The notes under the pieces: generated by a model
The model's input: the letters and a program-made list of their open reading frames with translations, nothing else
Told to the model about the DNA's origin: nothing
The model's database searches: none
Shown here: in pieces, positions 32,785-41,266 of the stretch
How the letters are laid out: each line of letters starts with the position of its first letter
Position numbering within the stretch: the stretch's first letter is position 1
Assembly: GCF_014696355.1 (NCBI RefSeq)
Contig: NZ_JACJQA010000015.1
Coordinates: forward strand, 1-64,000
Direction: 5' to 3'
Source of the DNA: Pseudanabaena sp. FACHB-1998
GTDB taxonomy: Bacteria > Cyanobacteriota > Cyanobacteriia > Pseudanabaenales > Pseudanabaenaceae
Length of the DNA stretch: 64,000 bases
Program-made: the position numbers and the translations under genes

Positions 32785-33096
32785 CTATTGAGCTTTGCTG
32801 AAAACACTTGTAAATACTTGCTTAATCGTGAGTAATACTAATCCCACGGCGATTACAGCAAAAATCATCGTGGCTCCCGTACCGATAGATAGTAGTAAAG
32901 TACGGACAAGGGTTGATAAACGATTTGCCAACGTATTTGTTGTTTGCAAAGGCGCAGTTGCGAGCTTATGCGCCACCATGTTCGTAAAAGCGTAAAGCCC
33001 AGTGGCAAGAGTAGCGGCGATCGCTGCGCCCGTTAAATTTTTAAAGGGAGATGGAGGCGTATCTGTGGGTGTGGGGAGATTGGCTTCTTCAGGCAT
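32785..33096 (-). CDS. DUF3082 family membrane protein
   Basis: The 104-residue protein starts at the ATG at 33096 (MPEEANLPTPTDTPPSPFKNL); a longer frame to 33144 is unlikely because it would overlap a hairpin. It has two membrane segments (about 24-42 and 68-93) and the spacing AAIAATLATGLYAFTNMVAHKLATAP, LANRLSTLVRTLLLSIGTGAT, the known DUF3082 pattern of cyanobacteria. Function unknown. It follows a pair of small hairpins in its upstream region. Confidence 0.78.
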   Translation of the reverse strand: MPEEANLPTPTDTPPSPFKNLTGAAIAATLATGLYAFTNMVAHKLATAPLQTTNTLANRLSTLVRTLLLSIGTGATMIFAVIAVGLVLLTIKQVFTSVFSKAQ

Positions 33097-33122
33097 ATTC
33101 TTTGAAAGATAAAGCTTTTGGC

Positions 33123-33191
33123 TGTAGATGTATGACAATGCCATACATCTACAGGGCTAAAAAACATATAGAGGCGCATTGCGCCTCTATA
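33123..33191. repeat. Two small inverted repeats
   Basis: TGTAGATGTATG/CATACATCTACA (33123-33134 and 33142-33153) and TATAGAGGCGCA/TGCGCCTCTATA (33167 to 33191) lie upstream of the DUF3082 gene. The second has TATAG/CTATA ends like family A. Confidence 0.65.
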
Positions 33192-33288
33192 ATATTGCTG
33201 TTTTTGCTTCCTTACGACCTGCGATCGCAAAAAATTTATTTAAACAGCTAAAAATCTTAATATCATTGACCACAAAATGGTTTAAGAT

Positions 33289-33343
33289 ATCCGCACTCAA
33301 CACAAAAATGCTAGTCCCACTGGAAACGGTGGGATTTCTTTTA
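33289..33343 (+). ncRNA. Candidate small RNA with its own terminator
   Basis: An extended -10-like TGGTTTAAGAT (33278-33288) is followed by about 25 unpaired bases (CCGCACTCAACACAAAAATG) and a compact hairpin TCCCAC-TGGAAACG-GTGGGA with a T-rich tail. The layout resembles short cyanobacterial sRNAs such as Yfr1/Yfr2. I cannot identify the family, and the classic Yfr1 core (ACTCCTCACAC) is not present. It lies in a gap without genes. Confidence 0.35.
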
Positions 33344-33394
33344 TCATTGCATAAATGTCTGTGCGATGCGACAAAAATTTGTATGCATAAAAAC

Positions 33395-33464
33395 AAGGAA
33401 GTAGCAGTTCTACTTCCTTAAACCCCAAAAAATAAGGGCGGCGCGAAGCGCCGTCCTTATTTTT
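33395..33464. terminator. Two hairpins at the uvrA 3' end
   Basis: AAGGAAGTAG/CTACTTCCTT (33395-33404, 33410-33419) is followed by a GC-core palindrome (33428-33444 and 33448-33464, closing on GCGAAGC, one G-T mismatch). The latter ends one base before the uvrA stop codon. Confidence 0.7.
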
Positions 33465-33465
33465 G

Positions 33466-36354
33466 TTAAGTATGGCGCGGATATTCGGCTAAAACTTGCT
33501 TGAGATATTTGCCAGTGTAGGATTTCTTAACTTTGGCTACCTGTTCGGGTGTGCCTTCTGCAACCACTTCACCACCGCGATCGCCGCCTTCTGGCCCCAA
33601 ATCAATAATCCAATCAGCACAGCGAATCACATCAAGATTATGCTCAATCGTGATGATGCTATTACCCTTATCCACGAGGCGCTGCATTACATCTAGCAAT
33701 TTATGCACATCGTAAAAGCTTAAACCTGTGGTCGGCTCATCGATTAAATATAGGGTTTTGCCTGTGGCTCGTCGTGCTAATTCCGTGGCAAGTTTCACCC
33801 GTTGGGCTTCACCGCCTGAGAGGGTGGGAGCAGACTGACCGAGCCGCACATAGCCTAAGCCCACATCCACCAGCATTCCCAATTTAGTATGGGCAGAGGG
33901 AATATTCTCGAAGAAGTGCATCGCTTCTTCGATGGTCATATCGAGGACATCGGCGATCGTTTTTTCTTTGTACTTAACTTGTAACGTCTCGCGGTTATAT
34001 CTTGCACCTTTACAGACATCGCACTGCACATAGACATCGGGCAGAAAATTCATAGAAATGATATTTACGCCCTGACCCGAACAAGCTTCGCAACGTCCGC
34101 CTTTGACATTAAAGGAAAATTGTCCTGCTTTGTAGCCGCGAGTTTTCGCCGCCGTTGTCAGCGCGAAGGTTTCACGGATCACATCGAATAGCCCCGTATA
34201 GGTGGCAGGATTGGATCGGGGCGTGCGTCCGATGGGAGATTGATCGATAACAATAAATTTATCAAGGTGCTTTAGTCCTTTGACTTCCTCCATACCCTTA
34301 GGAGCTGGCACTTTGCGCGAAAAATTATGTTCGAGGGCATGGTGCAGCAGGTCATTAATTAAAGTGGATTTACCTGAGCCTGATACGCCTGTGATACAGA
34401 CCAATTCGCCAAGCGGAATCTTGACATTAATATTTTTAAGATTATTCAAATAAGCATTGCAAATTTCTAAATGCTTGCCATTGCCTTCGCGCCGTTCCGC
34501 AGGTGTATAAATTTGTTTTTGTTTGGAGAGATACGCACCTGTGAGAGAGTCGGGATGGGTCTCGATATCCTTAACGCTACCCTGTGCGACAACTCGCCCA
34601 CCATGCACGCCTGCTCCTGGCCCAATATCGACGAGATAATCAGCAGCCCGAATGGTTTCTTCGTCATGCTCGACTACGATTAAGGTATTACCGAGATCTC
34701 GCAGTTTGGTTAATGTGGCGAGTAAGCGAGAATTATCCCTTTGATGCAGCCCAATACTCGGTTCATCCAATACATAGAGAACGCCTGTTAATCCTGAACC
34801 GATCTGAGTAGCAAGGCGAATCCGTTGGGCTTCGCCACCAGAGAGCGACATAGTGGAACGATCAAGGGTTAGGTAATCTAAACCGACATCTAATAAAAAT
34901 TGCAATCTGGCTTCGATTTCTTGCAATACCCGATCGCCGATTTGTCTTGTGCGGGAATCGAGATCAAGATTTTTGAGACGATCTAAACAAGTGCCAAGGG
35001 GAGCCGATACAAACTCAATAATATTAAAGCCGCCAATGCGAACGGCGAGAGATTCGGGCTTGAGGCGCGTACCTTCACAGGTGGCGCAGGGTTGCTCGAT
35101 CAGATAATTCTCTAGCTTTTGGCGTTGCGATTCGCCCGCCTCTTTATATTGCTGTTCGAGAATGGCGATCGCCCCTTCATAGCGTTTGTAGTAGCCCTCA
35201 GCGCGATCGCGATAAAAGGAATCAGGCTTAATTAAAATCTTTTCCGTGGTGCCGTAGAGAATAATGTCAATCTGAGCTTGAGAGAGCTTTTCCCAAGGGG
35301 TATTAATTTCAAAACCTGCATATTCACCGACACTAGATAGGAGCGAGATGTAATAGGTATGGGTTTTATCCGCCCAAGGTGCGATCGCGGCATATACGGG
35401 CAGAGAGGGATCGGGAACAATCAATTCAGGATTAAAGGTTTTAATACTTCCCAATCCATGACAAGTAGGACAAGCGCCATAGGGAGAATTGAAGGAGAAC
35501 ATACGGGGTGATAGTTCTTCCATTACCGCGCCATGTTCAGGACAGGCAAAGTTTTCTGAGAAAGTTAGAATATTGTTTTCTTGCTTAGATTTCTTGCTCC
35601 CCTCGCCCTCTGGGAGAGGGGCTGGGGGTGAGGGCAAAATCTCCACCATCGCAATCCCTTCCGCACGTTTTAAACATGTGGCGAGAGAATCTGTTAGACG
35701 TTCTTGAATATCATCCTTGCGAACTAAGCGATCAACGACAATTTCAATATCATGGAGTTTATTTTTATCCAGTTCGATATTGTCGCTCAGTTCCCGTACT
35801 TCGCCATCAATGCGAACTCTGCCAAAACCTTCGGAAGCAAGACTGGCTAATAATTTTTTATGGGTTCCCTTTTTGCCCCGAATCACGGGCGCGAGTAATT
35901 GGAAGCGCGTGCGATCGCCTAATTCCATAATCGAATCAACCATGTGATCGATGGTTTGGGGTGCAATGTTGCGATCGCAGATCGGGCAGTGGGGCGAACC
36001 TGCGCGACCAAATAATAATCGCAAATAATCATAAATCTCGGTGACCGTGCCGACCGTTGAGCGTGGATTATGGGAAGTAGATTTCTGATCAATGGAAATC
36101 GCGGGACTTAAACCCTCGATGTAGTCCACATCAGGCTTATCGACTTGTCCTAAAAACTGCCGCGCATAGGCACTGAGCGATTCCACATAGCGGCGTTGAC
36201 CTTCGGCAAAAATCGTGTCAAAGGCGAGGGATGATTTGCCAGAGCCAGATACACCTGTAAACACGATCAGGCGATCGCGGGGAATCGTCAGGTCAACATT
36301 TTTGAGGTTGTGCTGTCTCGCACCTCTAACATGGATGTGGGTATGGTCTGGCAT
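33466..36354 (-). CDS. uvrA: Excinuclease ABC subunit A
   Basis: UvrA is the damage-sensing ATPase of nucleotide excision repair, a dimer that loads UvrB. The 962-residue protein has both ABC halves: GVSGSGKSSLAFDTIFAEGQRRY, then LSGGEAQRIRLA and VVEHD; and GVSGSGKSTLINDLL, LSGGEAQRVKLA and IEHN. The zinc modules CPIC, CPEHG...CPTC and CEAC...CDVC are present. Around residues 244-260 the segment LPSPPAPLPEGEGSKKS is not part of the family and comes from an intergenic-type repeat inserted in frame. The start is ATG at 36354 with the conserved IHVRGARQHNLKNV. Confidence 0.97.
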   Translation of the reverse strand: MPDHTHIHVRGARQHNLKNVDLTIPRDRLIVFTGVSGSGKSSLAFDTIFAEGQRRYVESLSAYARQFLGQVDKPDVDYIEGLSPAISIDQKSTSHNPRSTVGTVTEIYDYLRLLFGRAGSPHCPICDRNIAPQTIDHMVDSIMELGDRTRFQLLAPVIRGKKGTHKKLLASLASEGFGRVRIDGEVRELSDNIELDKNKLHDIEIVVDRLVRKDDIQERLTDSLATCLKRAEGIAMVEILPSPPAPLPEGEGSKKSKQENNILTFSENFACPEHGAVMEELSPRMFSFNSPYGACPTCHGLGSIKTFNPELIVPDPSLPVYAAIAPWADKTHTYYISLLSSVGEYAGFEINTPWEKLSQAQIDIILYGTTEKILIKPDSFYRDRAEGYYKRYEGAIAILEQQYKEAGESQRQKLENYLIEQPCATCEGTRLKPESLAVRIGGFNIIEFVSAPLGTCLDRLKNLDLDSRTRQIGDRVLQEIEARLQFLLDVGLDYLTLDRSTMSLSGGEAQRIRLATQIGSGLTGVLYVLDEPSIGLHQRDNSRLLATLTKLRDLGNTLIVVEHDEETIRAADYLVDIGPGAGVHGGRVVAQGSVKDIETHPDSLTGAYLSKQKQIYTPAERREGNGKHLEICNAYLNNLKNINVKIPLGELVCITGVSGSGKSTLINDLLHHALEHNFSRKVPAPKGMEEVKGLKHLDKFIVIDQSPIGRTPRSNPATYTGLFDVIRETFALTTAAKTRGYKAGQFSFNVKGGRCEACSGQGVNIISMNFLPDVYVQCDVCKGARYNRETLQVKYKEKTIADVLDMTIEEAMHFFENIPSAHTKLGMLVDVGLGYVRLGQSAPTLSGGEAQRVKLATELARRATGKTLYLIDEPTTGLSFYDVHKLLDVMQRLVDKGNSIITIEHNLDVIRCADWIIDLGPEGGDRGGEVVAEGTPEQVAKVKKSYTGKYLKQVLAEYPRHT
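35597..35635. repeat. REP-like repeat inserted in frame in uvrA
   Basis: CTCCCCTCGCCCTCTGGGAG and the following AGGGGCTGGGGGTGAGGG form a palindromic unit almost the same as that at 58413-58449, including the ATTTCTTG lead-in. It encodes the foreign PSPPAPLPEGEG peptide in UvrA. Confidence 0.85.
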
Positions 36355-36453
36355 TAGAGCGCTACTTTAAATTGCGATGGTTGCTTGAGCTGGCGTAAAG
36401 ATTTGTTACCAGTCTAAGCGATCGCTGAGAGATTTAGCAGATTAAAGAAATCG

Positions 36454-36598
36454 GATTTTTAATGGTGCAGCGAAGCCGCACCATCAAAAATCTAAATTGT
36501 AAAACGCAGATAAGCCAAGCAATACTGGGTTTTCGTACTGGGTAAGCAAATCTTCAAGAAAGACAGCGCTTCGCGCTGTCTTTCTTGAAGATTTGCTT
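36454..36598. repeat. Two inverted repeats upstream of sigF and uvrA
   Basis: GATTTTTAATGGTGC pairs with GCACCATCAAAAATC (36454-36468 and 36478-36492, containing GCGAAGC). A second, perfect 26-base pair (36544-36569 and 36573-36598) closes on GCTTCGC. A weaker pair CAGGTTGTTAGG/CCTAACAGCCTG follows near 36606-36658. The space between divergent uvrA and sigF shows no gene. Confidence 0.7.
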
Positions 36599-36767
36599 TT
36601 TCCTAACAGGTTGTTAGGTGTTAGGTATTTGGAAAACTCAAAAATTCCTAACAGCCTGCAAGGTGACGATCGCCTCTTAAACTACTAATCTACCTATATC
36701 GAAACCAGAAAGTTCTTCATGACTTAATTAACTTAATTAACCGACTTGATTAGTTCAAGGCAAAACT

Positions 36768-37604
36768 ATGACTACCGCAACACTCGCGCTCCCATCCGAT
36801 ATTCCTACTCAGTCAAGCATCACCAGCCATAGAGTGCGTGAGTTTTCGGCAGCAGATAAAACCACCACCCTTGAACTACTCAAGCAATATCGCAAAGCCC
36901 CATCCGCATACCTACGCGATCGCATCGTGCGTTTAAATATTGGGCTTGTCAAAAAAGAAGTACATTTCTGGGCTGATCGCCATTCCGAGCTATACGAAGA
37001 TTTACTACAGGTCGGAGCCTTAGGTTTAATTGGTGCAGTCGATCGCTTTGAACTAAATCGTGGTTATGCCTTTAGCTCTTTCGCCGTCCGCTACATTCGC
37101 GGTGAAATACAGCATTATTTACGCGATAAAAATTCATCTGTTCGTATTCCCCGTCGCTGGATGGATTTGCAACAGCAATCAGTCCGCGTCATGCAAAAAC
37201 TACGCAATACCCTCCAAAGAGAACCTTCTACTCAAGAAGTTGCAAATGCGCTGGGAGTGAGCCTGAGTGAATGGCAAGAAGCGAAACTCGCCTGTCAAAA
37301 TCGTGCTCCCTTAAGTCTTGATGCCCCTATCCGATCTGAAGAAGAAGATGCGGCTTCCATTGGGGATCTGGTGGCTGATCCTAAGAGCAATATGCAATTA
37401 CAACAGGAAGATAAGTTTCGCTTACAACAGGCGATGGCGGTACTGGAACAACGCACCAGAGAGATTGTTGAGTTTGTATTTATTGAGGATATGCCTCAAA
37501 CGGAAGTTGCCAAAATGTTGGGGGTGAGTGCGGTGACAATTTCCCGCCAAATTAAAAAAGGCTTATCAACTTTACGCTGTGTTCTAGAAGCTGAAGCTTG
37601 CTAG
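36768..37604 (+). CDS. sigF: RNA polymerase sigma factor SigF (group 3)
   Basis: This 278-residue alternative sigma factor of the sigma-28/sigma-B type controls motility, pili and stress genes in cyanobacteria (shown for Synechocystis SigF). Region 2 is visible as IVRLNIGLVKKEVHFWADRHSELYEDLLQVGALGLIGAVDRFE with AFSSFAVRYIRGEIQHYLRDK. Region 3 is QREPSTQEVANALGVSLSEW and region 4 TREIVEFVFIEDMPQTEVAKMLGVSAVTISRQIKKGL. It lacks region 1.1. No anti-sigma factor lies beside it. A family B element follows. Confidence 0.93.
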   Translation: MTTATLALPSDIPTQSSITSHRVREFSAADKTTTLELLKQYRKAPSAYLRDRIVRLNIGLVKKEVHFWADRHSELYEDLLQVGALGLIGAVDRFELNRGYAFSSFAVRYIRGEIQHYLRDKNSSVRIPRRWMDLQQQSVRVMQKLRNTLQREPSTQEVANALGVSLSEWQEAKLACQNRAPLSLDAPIRSEEEDAASIGDLVADPKSNMQLQQEDKFRLQQAMAVLEQRTREIVEFVFIEDMPQTEVAKMLGVSAVTISRQIKKGLSTLRCVLEAEAC

Positions 37605-37612
37605 ATGGACTT

Positions 37613-37717
37613 TATGGGCTAGTTTAAAAACTAGATTAAAACCGCAAAACCTGTGGCGCACGCGCAGCGTGCGCCACAGGTTTTGCGGTTTTATATTTAA
37701 TTGAGCCCAGATACTTA
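37613..37717. repeat. Family B MITE-like element, copy 3
   Basis: The central hairpin is a perfect 27-base pair (37637-37663 and 37667-37693) around GCGCAGCGTGC. The right end is AATTGAGCCCAGATACTTA. The left end is diverged, and its boundary is set by the 105-bp length of the better copies. Confidence 0.68.
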
Positions 37718-37777
37718 TTTGCAATAAGCGCCTAGCTCTGTATATGCTTATTTCTAAGTAAGGCTCTAAACTCACCT

Positions 37778-38581
37778 ATGAACGATAGTCAATCTGCGAA
37801 TTCCTCCGATCTGCTAATTGAGCAACCCGATCGCCCTGAACGCCAAATTTCGCGACAACTCATTATTGATGCTCGCGAGATCGTGGCTGGCTATGTGGAA
37901 GGCGTAGATATTTTGCAAGGAGCAAATCTTGCCGTCTATGAAGGTGAACTCGTCACGGTGATTGGCTCGAATGGGGCGGGAAAGTCCACCTTTGCAAAGG
38001 CGATATTTGGACTAGTACCTGTGCGATCGGGACAAATATTATTTGGCGATCGCAACTTAGTCGGACTAAAACCAGAGCAAATTGTGCGTTTAGGAATTAG
38101 TTATGTGCCGCAAATTGCGAATGTTTTTCCGTCACTGAGTATTTCTGACAATTTAGATATGGGGGCTTACACCCGTGATGGCAATATCAAGCCCTTGAAA
38201 GACAAAATCTATGACACTTTTCCTGTCTTAGCTAAGCGCCGTAGCCAGAGAGCAGGCACATTGTCGGGTGGAGAAAGGCAAATGCTTGCCATGGGACGTG
38301 CCATGATGCTAGAGCCAAAATTATTAATCTTGGATGAGCCTTCGGCGGCGTTATCGCCAATTTTAGTTCAGGATATTTTTAATTTGATTCAAACTATTAA
38401 TCAGGCGGGGACTTCGATTATTTTGGTAGAACAGAATGCGCGTAAGGCTTTAGCGATCGCGGATCGTGGCTATGTGATGCATTTAGGTAAAGATGAATTT
38501 ACGGGTAAGGGTTCGGATTTATTGAATGATCCTGAAGTTGCAGAATTGTATTTAGGTGTCGGTAATTTTAGTAAAGCCTAA
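37778..38581 (+). CDS. ABC transporter ATP-binding protein, LivF type
   Basis: The 267-residue ATPase belongs to the branched-chain/neutral amino acid uptake group (LivF, NatE in Synechocystis). It shows Walker A GSNGAGKS, Q-loop YVPQIANVFPSLSISDNLDMGAY, signature LSGGERQML, Walker B LLILDEPSAAL and switch EQN. An extra N-terminal stretch of about 25 residues with acidic character precedes the domain. The partner permeases, second ATPase and binding protein are not in the window, as commonly seen in cyanobacteria. Confidence 0.87.
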   Translation: MNDSQSANSSDLLIEQPDRPERQISRQLIIDAREIVAGYVEGVDILQGANLAVYEGELVTVIGSNGAGKSTFAKAIFGLVPVRSGQILFGDRNLVGLKPEQIVRLGISYVPQIANVFPSLSISDNLDMGAYTRDGNIKPLKDKIYDTFPVLAKRRSQRAGTLSGGERQMLAMGRAMMLEPKLLILDEPSAALSPILVQDIFNLIQTINQAGTSIILVEQNARKALAIADRGYVMHLGKDEFTGKGSDLLNDPEVAELYLGVGNFSKA

Positions 38582-38596
38582 ATTCAAAGTGCATAA

Positions 38597-38619
38597 GAGT
38601 CAGCGCTTTGTGCTGACTC
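38597..38619 (+). terminator. Short hairpin after the LivF-type gene
   Basis: GAGTCAGC/GCTGACTC (38597-38604 and 38612-38619) around GCTTTGT, 16 bases after the stop codon. Confidence 0.6.
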
Positions 38620-38620
38620 C

Positions 38621-38711
38621 TATAGCAAAGCGAGGGTTAGCCCGTACAACCCAAAACCCAAAAAGCGAGTTGCGGCGCGAAGCGCCGCAACTCGCTTTTT
38701 GGGTTTCTGGA
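38621..38711. repeat. Family A MITE-like element, copy 4, joined to a family B copy
   Basis: TATAGCAAAGCGAGGGTTAG at the left matches copy 1. The inner hairpin has arms AAACCCAAAAAGCGAGTTGC with GCGAAGC centre. The right end is replaced by a family B element starting near 38699. Confidence 0.7.
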
Positions 38712-38803
38712 CATAATTAAAAAACAGAGTCAAAACCTATGGCGCACGCGCATCGTGTGCCATAAGTTTTTGATTTTTACATTTAATTGTGTTGAGCTAC
38801 TTA
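38699..38803. repeat. Family B MITE-like element, copy 4
   Basis: CAAAACCTATGGCGCACGCG and its imperfect complement form the centre. The right end TTGAGCTACTTA matches the other copies. This copy is the most diverged, and its left border overlaps the family A copy. The rest of the gap to 38925 shows only an AT-rich TGAGTTTTTAAACTCA palindrome. Confidence 0.62.
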
Positions 38804-38925
38804 CACTTAGCGATGGGGAATACATATCAAGATCATTACTTATAGATAGAATTAATATTGAGTTTTTAAACTCAGATAAAATCATATAATTCTAAGATAA
38901 AAGCTTCATTAAGTAGAGGAATTCG

Positions 38926-40443
38926 ATGGCGATGACAGAGATAGGGCTTTCGCTGGATGAATTGACCAAATCGCAAGCATATCTGCAAAATTTAGGTCTA
39001 TATGATGGCGAAGTCGATGGCATTTATGGGAAATTAACAGAGGCTGCCTTTGTGCAGTTTGCCAATGCTCTGAGCATCGATACGATTTTGGATGCTAATT
39101 CGCAAGCAATTACGAATAGCCTTTTGCAGATGCCTGCGGTGGTCAGGCATTTATTGGGAGTTGTCGGCGAGGGCGATCGCCTATTTCAGAAATTTACGAA
39201 CTCTCAGCGTATTTTTGTAAATATGGGGCAGGCGGATTCTAGTCATTTGGGCTTTCTGGATCGGGGGGTAGAAGGCTGTGTGGCGGGATCGATGGATAGT
39301 TTACCTAACCGTAATTTTGCCCCATCACCCCTTTTAAGTCATATTTCGTCCTATCCCGATCGCCTTGCGAGTTTACCCGATGGTGTAAATATTGTGTCCT
39401 ATGGTGAAATTGCCATGCTTGCGGGTACACAGGTGCGAGTCCGCTTTCGTCCCTATCCTGCGATCGGTGAAATTCCTAATATTGAAAATATTGGCTTGGA
39501 ATTTCTAGACGACAGTATTCAACAGGCTTGCATTAGCATTGGTAGCCTCGTCAATGGTCAGATGCTATCGCGGTGGATTGGGCGCAATGCTTTGGATAAT
39601 GTGCAGTTTTGGAGTTCCACCAAAATTTTGCCTCTGCTCTATACCATTTGCAAAGCGAATCAAGTTGAGCCAAATCAAGGGATCGCTAACTGTGCGATCG
39701 TCGATCCTAGTGGTAAGCAGCAAACCCGTTCTTTCTCGGAATTGGCGCAGCGCATTTGCAACTATGTTGAGTCGAACGGGATGACCTCTAACTCTTTAGC
39801 TGCTATGTTTAAGCAATTTGCGACACCGCTAGAGTTACAAAATTGGTTGATCTCTCTTACGGGTAATCAAAAACTTTCTTTTCAAGGTCGTTATGGTGAA
39901 AAGCCCTATATCGATCAGCCTGTATTGTTAGATATTGCTGGCAATAGCATGATTTCCTTTGCTAAGGAATCCCATCGGGGGGACAATTTGATTTCCGCCT
40001 ATGATCTCACCAGAGTGATGTCTTTGGTGGCCTGGCATCGCCATATTCCGCCTAGTAATCGCTTACCTCATGCTCAATGGCATAGTTTAAGCAATTTGAT
40101 TAATGCGATGGGACAGGATACGGCTAGATACGTGGATACGGCGATCGCGGCGCTAGGAATGCAATATTTTATAGGCGATCCCGTGGTGATTTCTAAAATG
40201 GGATTTGGCTATAGCGATCAGCGTAAACAATCAGAATTGACTTACACCGCCTGTGTGCAATTTGTTGATCGCCTCGCCACCTCTGACGATCGCCCCTTGC
40301 CAAAGCTGCGATCGGTGAATATGACCCTCCGTGCTGTCCTTGATCTCAAAAATCCTGATCGCGAAGCCCTAGAGATTGATTCGCGAATGGCTGCCACAGT
40401 TGCTGAAATTTTGCGTAGGATTGTAACAGAAGAGCTAATCTAG
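38926..40443 (+). CDS. Peptidoglycan-binding-domain protein with a possible serine-hydrolase (SxxK) domain
   Basis: The 505-residue protein has an N-terminal PG_binding_1 domain (about residues 10-55, AYLQNLGLYDGEVDGIYGKLTEAAF). The remaining 400 residues resemble no family I can name with certainty. Residues near 230 read WSSTKILPLLYT, an SxxK motif on a predicted helix as in beta-lactamases and penicillin-binding proteins. A KMGFGYSD stretch near residue 425, followed by a strand, could stand for their KTG motif. No signal peptide is visible, which is odd for a wall-acting enzyme. Single gene after a repeat cluster. Confidence 0.55.
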   Translation: MAMTEIGLSLDELTKSQAYLQNLGLYDGEVDGIYGKLTEAAFVQFANALSIDTILDANSQAITNSLLQMPAVVRHLLGVVGEGDRLFQKFTNSQRIFVNMGQADSSHLGFLDRGVEGCVAGSMDSLPNRNFAPSPLLSHISSYPDRLASLPDGVNIVSYGEIAMLAGTQVRVRFRPYPAIGEIPNIENIGLEFLDDSIQQACISIGSLVNGQMLSRWIGRNALDNVQFWSSTKILPLLYTICKANQVEPNQGIANCAIVDPSGKQQTRSFSELAQRICNYVESNGMTSNSLAAMFKQFATPLELQNWLISLTGNQKLSFQGRYGEKPYIDQPVLLDIAGNSMISFAKESHRGDNLISAYDLTRVMSLVAWHRHIPPSNRLPHAQWHSLSNLINAMGQDTARYVDTAIAALGMQYFIGDPVVISKMGFGYSDQRKQSELTYTACVQFVDRLATSDDRPLPKLRSVNMTLRAVLDLKNPDREALEIDSRMAATVAEILRRIVTEELI

Positions 40444-40482
40444 GATTTGATATTGCTGCTGTCAATGCGGGACTGAAACACA

Positions 40483-41202
40483 ATGCAAAAACAACGCGCT
40501 TTATCTACCGTCGGGCTATGGTGGCGATGGGTATTGGCTACGCTTACAGGTGCGGTGATTGGCTATATTTTTGGGATTCCTGCTTGTTTGGTGGGCATCC
40601 ATTATCTTAGCGATCGCCTTGTTTCTATAGGTGTATGCCATACAGGATTTGGTAGCCTTAACTGTCCTGTAGCCACGGGTATTGTTTGTGGATCGTTCTT
40701 TGTGTCTGTATTTGTCGGCTTGATGCAATATTTAGTTTTACGGCGATTTTTGCAGTCCTCAGCATGGTGGATCTTAGCTAGTTCCTTTGGCTGGACTTGG
40801 GTGGGCTTTGCGGCGACCAGCTTGGCATATACGCCTCAGTTTGGTTTTGTGATGAATCTCGATGGTTCTTTTTCTGAAAGTAATATTTTTGATCGCCTGC
40901 CTCTATTGCTGGTAAATTCTTTTTGGTTATTTTTGGCAGGGGGATTGTTGGGGATTTTGCAATGTTTGGTGTTGTGGAATGGCAAAAATACGAAGTTACT
41001 TAATAGGCGATCGCTATGGTGGATTGTCGTTAATTCGGTGTTAATCGCATTTATGGCGATCGCGATCGTGTCTTTTTTTCGGGGAAAAGGAAGCTTATAT
41101 GGAATTCTCTATTTCTTCTTAGGCTTTACGCCTTTTTATGCCACGATTACGGCGGCTACCCTTGCCAAAATGAAACTTACTCCCTTCCCACCTAAAGATT
41201 AG
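40483..41202 (+). CDS. Polytopic membrane protein of unknown function
   Basis: The 239-residue protein has about six membrane segments, starting with WWRWVLATLTGAVIGYIFGI. It contains three cysteines in the first extracytoplasmic loop (VCHTGFGSLNC), repeated GLMQYLVLRRFL / GILQCLVLWNGK half-domains, and WWILASSFGWTWVGFA. The two halves look like an internal duplication. Similar proteins are common and uncharacterised in cyanobacteria. Its last codons and stop lie in the left arm of the next palindrome. Confidence 0.62.
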   Translation: MQKQRALSTVGLWWRWVLATLTGAVIGYIFGIPACLVGIHYLSDRLVSIGVCHTGFGSLNCPVATGIVCGSFFVSVFVGLMQYLVLRRFLQSSAWWILASSFGWTWVGFAATSLAYTPQFGFVMNLDGSFSESNIFDRLPLLLVNSFWLFLAGGLLGILQCLVLWNGKNTKLLNRRSLWWIVVNSVLIAFMAIAIVSFFRGKGSLYGILYFFLGFTPFYATITAATLAKMKLTPFPPKD

Positions 41203-41236
41203 AGAGGCGGCTCTTCGTGCTGCCTCTCTAATCTTT
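41194..41236 (+). terminator. Palindrome containing the end of the membrane-protein gene
   Basis: AAAGATTAGAGAGGC and GCCTCTCTAATCTTT (41194-41208 and 41222-41236). The left arm is the last Lys and Asp codons plus TAG. Confidence 0.78.
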
Positions 41237-41266
41237 GAGTTTAATGTCTAACTAAGTATTTAACTA

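Noticed and set aside
33289-33343. Identification as Yfr1
   Set aside because: The typical unpaired ACTCCTCACAC core is absent. Only the general layout agrees, so no family name was given.
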